Shown here: one piece after another, positions 61,187-64,000 of the stretch
How the letters are laid out: each line of letters starts with the position of its first letter
How positions within the stretch are numbered: the stretch's first letter is position 1
Assembly: GCA_902632555.1 (NCBI GenBank)
Contig: CACPCZ010000005.1
Coordinates: forward strand, 1 to 64,000
Source: an uncultured SAR86 cluster bacterium
GTDB taxonomy: Bacteria; Pseudomonadota; Gammaproteobacteria; Magnimaribacterales; D2472
DNA length: 64,000 nt
Reading direction: 5' to 3'
The notes under the pieces: generated by a model
Told to the model about the DNA's origin: nothing
Seen by the model: only the letters and a program-made list of their open reading frames with translations
The model's database searches: none
Translations under genes and position numbers: made by a program

Positions 61187-62059
61187 TTCGCTTATTTTTT
61201 TATCCTTTTCAAACCAAATTTTTTCAACCCACTTCTTAAACTCTTCTCTGTATGCTTCATCATTTGAATAATTTCTCCCTTTAAGGTTGTCAGGAATTTT
61301 ATAGCTTTTTATATAAACTTTAACGTCGCTCATTTCTCCATTCAAAAAAGACCAAGCATCTCTTTTTTTTGTTTTATACACCAAAGAGAAATCTATTAGC
61401 GTATCAATATTAGGCATTGCAGATAGAGCAGTTGCCATACCGCCAATTTTTGGTTGTAAAAGATTTATATACTCTGAGTTTTGATTTCTATGTTTTTCTT
61501 CAGTAAATCTTGTACCTTCCGCATAACTAAAAATCGTAGATGGAGCTCTTAAAAATCTTTTGCATGATTTCAAAGTATTCTCATAATCTTTAGTTCTTAA
61601 AGAAGGGTTTTTAGCAATTGCTTTCTTTGAATGCCTATTAACAAAAGGCATATTTAAAGTTTTATTTGCCAGAAACACAAAAGGTATCCACCATAATTCT
61701 TTTTTCATAAAAAACTTCAATAAAGGTATTCTCCTGTTGGCAGTAACAAGTAATACAAATATATCAGCCCATGACTGATGATTTGACATAGCCATGTACC
61801 ATTTGCCTAAATCATATTCAGTTTCATTTATTACTTGAATTCTATTTCCATGCATTAAAAGCATGATAAGTTTTAATCCATATACTGTAATGTCACCAAT
61901 TTGGTTAGAAAATCTTGCTAAAAATATTTTGAAGGATTTAAATGGAATAATTGCTCTTGGAATGTTCACAATGGCTAGAGTTCCAAATCCAACTATTAAC
62001 TCTAGAATAATTAAAATAAATGTTATCAAACCAATAATGCTTGATTTAATGAACTTCAT
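61175..62059 (-). CDS. 1-acylglycerol-3-phosphate acyltransferase-like protein (PlsC domain)
   Basis: MAMSNHQSWADIFVLL (HX4D), FVNRHSKKA, FSYAEGTRFTEEKH. Confidence 0.9.
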   Translation of the reverse strand: MKFIKSSIIGLITFILIILELIVGFGTLAIVNIPRAIIPFKSFKIFLARFSNQIGDITVYGLKLIMLLMHGNRIQVINETEYDLGKWYMAMSNHQSWADIFVLLVTANRRIPLLKFFMKKELWWIPFVFLANKTLNMPFVNRHSKKAIAKNPSLRTKDYENTLKSCKRFLRAPSTIFSYAEGTRFTEEKHRNQNSEYINLLQPKIGGMATALSAMPNIDTLIDFSLVYKTKKRDAWSFLNGEMSDVKVYIKSYKIPDNLKGRNYSNDEAYREEFKKWVEKIWFEKDKKISELKF

Positions 62060-62077
62060 ATTTCGAACATATACCTC

Positions 62078-63217
62078 CTAAAAACCACTTAAGTTTGCGT
62101 ATCTCTCAGTGTGAAATTTTGAACTTCCAAAAATTTGTTCTGCAACCCTGGCTCTTTTTAAAAAAAATCCAACATCATACTCGTCCGTAACACCAATTCC
62201 ACCATGCATTTGTATAGCTTCATTTGATACAAGATGTAAGGTTTCACCAGCTACGGTTTTGGCAAGGCTTGATAATCTTTGCAATTCGTTTGAACCTTCA
62301 TCCGCAGCCCTCATTGCTGCCATGACAGATGATTTTGTTAATTCAATTTCGCAAAACATTTCTGCTGCTCTATGTTGCAATGCTTGAAATGAACCAATAA
62401 GTACCCCAAATTGTTTTCTCTGTTTAAGATAATCCAATGTAGTTTCAAAAGCAGCTTCTGAGTTTCCAAGCATCTCAGCTGAGATTGCAATTCTTCCAAT
62501 ATCTAAGATGTTATCTATTGCTTCACCTCCTGCCTCAGGATCACCAAGGATGTTATCTGATGGAACATCTACATTTTCAAAATTAATATTTGCATAATTT
62601 CTTGAATCAGCCATATCGAGCTTTACTTTATCTATTCCCGCTTGGTTAGAATCGATTAAAAATAAAGTTAGTCCAGTTGAGTCTCCCTTATTACCGGAAG
62701 TCCTAGCCAAGACAATTAAAAGATCAGAACTAGCTCCATCGATGACAAAAACTTTTTTTCCTGAAAGAAGATAATTATTATTATTTTTCTTTGCAGATAG
62801 CTCAGTCTCATAAGGATTATGATGACTGGATTCGTCAATAGCTAGGGAGACGGTAAGATCGCCCGATGCAATTGATGGTAAATATTTTTCTTTTTGTTCA
62901 TCTGTTCCATATGTCTTTATTGAAAATGCTCCTAATACGCCTGTTGCAAAAAGAGGAGAGGGAGTTAAGGTTTTTGCACATTCTTGAAGAACTACGCAAA
63001 TACCCGAAATTCCAAAATTTGATCCCCCATATTTCTCGGGAATCATAATCCCTGGCCATCCTAGCTTTGACATTTCTGACCATAAATCCTTATCCCAGAG
63101 AATTGGATCATTATTATCTCTAAGAGATCTAAAGTGGGTTATGGGTGATCTTTCTTCTGCAAAGTTTTTAGCAGTGTCACGCAAAAACTGTTCTTCTTCA
63201 TTAAGTATTAATTTCAT
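62078..63217 (-). CDS. Acyl-CoA dehydrogenase family protein
   Basis: LGWPGIMIPEKYGGSNFG, RKQFGVLIGSFQALQHRAAEM, QMHGGIGVTDEYDVGFFLKRA. Confidence 0.93.
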   Translation of the reverse strand: MKLILNEEEQFLRDTAKNFAEERSPITHFRSLRDNNDPILWDKDLWSEMSKLGWPGIMIPEKYGGSNFGISGICVVLQECAKTLTPSPLFATGVLGAFSIKTYGTDEQKEKYLPSIASGDLTVSLAIDESSHHNPYETELSAKKNNNNYLLSGKKVFVIDGASSDLLIVLARTSGNKGDSTGLTLFLIDSNQAGIDKVKLDMADSRNYANINFENVDVPSDNILGDPEAGGEAIDNILDIGRIAISAEMLGNSEAAFETTLDYLKQRKQFGVLIGSFQALQHRAAEMFCEIELTKSSVMAAMRAADEGSNELQRLSSLAKTVAGETLHLVSNEAIQMHGGIGVTDEYDVGFFLKRARVAEQIFGSSKFHTERYANLSGF

Positions 63218-63223
63218 AAGTAA

Positions 63224-64000
63224 TTAGGTTGATGGTAAACCAAGAACCCTTTTTGAAATCACATTTAATTGAACCTCAGATGTTCCACCTTCAAGAGAAT
63301 TTCCTTTTGTTCTAAGCCAAGCTCTTGTAAGATTTTTATCATCATCTTCAAACTCATCACCATCCCAGGCAACACCATTGATACCTGATGCTGCTACCAT
63401 TAATTCGTGGCGTTTTTTGTTATGCTCTGTTCCATAAAGTTTAAACATTGATGCTGTTGCGCTTGCTTTACCTCCTTCATCACCTGCTCTTTTAAGTGTA
63501 AGACCAAATGCATGCTCCTTTATTTTATGAGATGAAATTTCTGATCTATAAAAAGTATTTTTTATTTTCCCGTTCTCCTCACCAAGATGTTTTTTGGCAA
63601 TAGAAACCACATCACGCTTACTGCCCATTCCTGCCGCTAATCCAAAGTTAGATATAAAAGCTCTCTCATGTTGAAGAAGTTTTTTTGCTATTGTCCAGCC
63701 CGAGTTTAATTCCCCAATTAAGTTTTCTTTTGGAACTTTAACATTATCAAAAAAAGTTTCACAAAAAGGAGATTTTCCTGATATCAATGTTATTGGTTTC
63801 GTGCTTACACCTTTTGTTGCCATGTCTATTAACAAAAAGCTAATTCCATCATGCTTAGGCTCCTTTGGACCAGTTCTAACCAAAGCAAAAATCCAGTCAG
63901 CTTTATCTGCATAAGATGTCCAAACTTTTTGACCATTTACTAAAAAATGATCACCGATATCATCTGCTTTAGTTGACAGGCTGGCAAGGTCTGATCCAGA
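63224..64000 (-). CDS. Acyl-CoA dehydrogenase family protein (N-terminus beyond window edge)
   Basis: Frame stays open to 64000 on the minus strand (SGSDLASLSTKADDIGDHFLVNGQKVWTSYADKADWIFALVRTG...), so the listed start at 63883 is internal. Confidence 0.93.
   Translation of the reverse strand, partial: SGSDLASLSTKADDIGDHFLVNGQKVWTSYADKADWIFALVRTGPKEPKHDGISFLLIDMATKGVSTKPITLISGKSPFCETFFDNVKVPKENLIGELNSGWTIAKKLLQHERAFISNFGLAAGMGSKRDVVSIAKKHLGEENGKIKNTFYRSEISSHKIKEHAFGLTLKRAGDEGGKASATASMFKLYGTEHNKKRHELMVAASGINGVAWDGDEFEDDDKNLTRAWLRTKGNSLEGGTSEVQLNVISKRVLGLPST

Noticed and set aside
1-64000. CRISPR arrays, transposons, integrases, toxin-antitoxin or phage-defence modules
   Set aside because: No regularly spaced repeats, transposase/integrase motifs or defence families were recognised on either strand.

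Overview
AT-rich, gene-dense 64-kb chromosomal window with about 55 coding regions and one tRNA. It looks like a streamlined marine gammaproteobacterium, possibly SAR86-like; this placement is inferred from gene content only. No rRNA, CRISPR array, transposase or prophage was recognised. Left part: 3' end of pheT, then a three-gene surface/polysaccharide-export block lying between pheT and ihfA, then tRNA-Pro(GGG). Middle part: metabolic genes (photolyase, fhs, aldehyde dehydrogenase, fumC), a purine block (NCS2 permease, TonB-dependent receptor, phosphoribosyltransferase, guaB, guaA), an outer-membrane protein with tandem lipoprotein paralogs, and apt and nagZ. Right part: a translationally coupled methyltransferase / APS-kinase-like / nucleotidyltransferase-like cassette divergent from a DmdA-like gene, an Atu/Liu-like acyl-CoA carboxylase catabolic operon, an MsrA-thioredoxin-MsrB fusion, a GH3 hydrolase and further acyl-CoA dehydrogenases. 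Most notable observations: (i) the kinase/nucleotidyltransferase/methyltransferase cassette, (ii) the surface block splitting pheT-ihfA, with a pure (Gly-Thr)14 C-terminal tail, (iii) all ten convergent gene junctions lie between a 12-nt overlap and a 2-nt gap, (iv) the carboxylase/AtuA operon of uncertain substrate, (v) the purine-linked TonB receptor, and (vi) the MsrA-Trx-MsrB domain order. Product names come from reading the translated sequences; no database search was run.
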